A stretch of DNA of 6,688 nucleotides, taken from contig JANQUM010000062.1 in assembly GCA_030731175.1 (NCBI GenBank), positions 1-6,688 of the forward strand. Direction: 5' to 3'. The stretch comes from Spirosomataceae bacterium (GTDB taxonomy: Bacteria > Bacteroidota > Bacteroidia > Cytophagales > Spirosomataceae). Below the pieces are notes generated by a model that was not told the DNA's origin, searched no databases, and was given only the letters and a program-made list of their open reading frames with translations. The translations under genes were made by a program, and so were the position numbers. Positions within the stretch are counted from its first letter, which is position 1, and each line of letters begins with the position of its first letter. Shown in pieces: positions 5,989 through 6,688 of this stretch.

Positions 5989-6688
5989 ATGACACAAAAT
6001 CGTCAGGAAGCAGTAAGAATCGCCCAACAACGGGCAAGCACCGAATTTAAAGTCGAAGATAGGGCATTAAATACGTATTTTAAAGAAAACATTTTTGACA
6101 ACGCCGTCATCGAACGTTATTTGACTCCAGATAAATTCCGCCGTTTTTTGGTAGCTAAAGAAAACCGGTCGCCGGTTGATGAAATTCTGGCGGACGATAT
6201 TGCAAAAGGAATGAAGGCGTGGGCTCAGGCAAAAGGAGCAACGCACTACACGCATTGGTTTCAACCACTAACTGGGAGTTCGGCGGAAAAACATGATGCT
6301 TTTGAAGGTATTTCTTTCGACGGAACGCTGATTTCAAACTTTGAAGGCAGAACGCTTTTTCAGCAAGAACCAGACGCTTCCTCGTTGCCAAGTGGCGGCA
6401 TTCGGCAAACTTTTGAAGCTCGCGGCTACACATCGTGGGATATTACCTCGCCACCATTCATTCGTTATAACACAGCTGGTTCTGGTACCTTGTGCATTCC
6501 TTCGTTATATATTTCGTTTACAGGGGAATCCTTAGATACCAAAACGCCGTTGCTGCGTTCGATAAACTTGCTCAATAAAATCGCAACCAGTGTTGGAATT
6601 ATTTTTGACCGCCACATAGAATCGGTGAAGCCCTTTTTGGGCTTGGAGCAAGAATATTTTCTCATCGACGAAGCCCTTTATAATTCCC
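5989..6688 (+). CDS. glnN: Glutamine synthetase, class III (N-terminal part)
   Basis: The frame is open from the ATG at 5989 to the window edge: 233 complete codons plus one base, with no stop. Class III enzymes are usually about 700-730 residues, so roughly the first third is visible. The order of motifs is characteristic: THYTHWFQPLTG (85-96), KHDAF (101-105), QQEPDASS (125-132), GGIRQTFEARGYTSWD (136-151), CIPSLYISFTGESLD (169-183), KTPLLRS (185-191) and GLEQEYFLID (218-227), the last being the start of the catalytic region. Family members as I recall them usually have Trp where Leu219 stands (GWEQEYFLID); the significance is unclear. The enzyme makes glutamine from glutamate and ammonia with ATP, as a dodecamer in known cases. 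It has a good promoter and a Shine-Dalgarno-like site, and diverges from the LTA synthase-like gene. It is a second, unrelated-class enzyme for the reaction encoded at 2848-3870. Confidence 0.95.
   Translation, partial: MTQNRQEAVRIAQQRASTEFKVEDRALNTYFKENIFDNAVIERYLTPDKFRRFLVAKENRSPVDEILADDIAKGMKAWAQAKGATHYTHWFQPLTGSSAEKHDAFEGISFDGTLISNFEGRTLFQQEPDASSLPSGGIRQTFEARGYTSWDITSPPFIRYNTAGSGTLCIPSLYISFTGESLDTKTPLLRSINLLNKIATSVGIIFDRHIESVKPFLGLEQEYFLIDEALYNS

Noticed and set aside
6067..6665. Leftward open frames across 6067-6665
   Set aside because: They run antisense to strongly recognisable class III glutamine synthetase motifs and show no family features of their own.
1..6688. CRISPR array, tRNA, rRNA or transposase genes
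   Set aside because: No regularly spaced repeats, cloverleaf-like sequence, rRNA stretch or transposase motif was seen in either strand.

Overview
The window looks like a chromosomal piece from a member of the Bacteroidota, most likely a marine or algae-associated member of the Flavobacteriia. Four things suggest this. Gene starts are A-rich and mostly lack a Shine-Dalgarno sequence. Several promoter elements fit the Bacteroidota pattern TTG...TAnnTTTG. A class II (beta-Grasp, eukaryote-like) and a class III glutamine synthetase lie close together. There is also a lipoprotein alginate lyase. This placement is inferred from gene content; no 16S rRNA or other direct marker is present.

Layout, left to right. 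50-1114 (-): a lipoprotein of polysaccharide lyase family 7 (alginate lyase). 1115-1428: a 314-base gap holding a long imperfect hairpin (1171-1240) that resembles an integron attC site, plus a weak possible terminator for the next gene. 1429-2763 (-): MtaB, the methylthiotransferase that modifies t6A37 in tRNA. 2764-2847: a short gap with a textbook intrinsic terminator for the glutamine synthetase gene, directly abutting a probable mtaB promoter. 2848-3870 (-): glutamine synthetase class II. 3871-4108: a 238-base AT-rich leader with a candidate -7 element and a perfect 18-bp palindrome. 4109-5950 (-): a five-helix membrane enzyme of the LTA synthase/sulfatase superfamily. 5951-5988: a 38-base divergent gap with a good Bacteroidota promoter reading rightwards. 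5989-6688 (+): the first 233 codons of glutamine synthetase class III, cut by the window edge.

The two glutamine synthetases make the right half a nitrogen-assimilation neighbourhood interrupted by an envelope phosphotransferase-type gene. The left end is accessory in character: the alginate lyase gene sits beside an attC-like hairpin, in the orientation expected for a gene cassette, and a degenerate partial copy of the same sequence may lie at its 3' end. That possible cassette is the most unusual thing seen. It rests on pattern reading only, and no integrase is visible. No tRNA, rRNA, CRISPR array or transposase was found.
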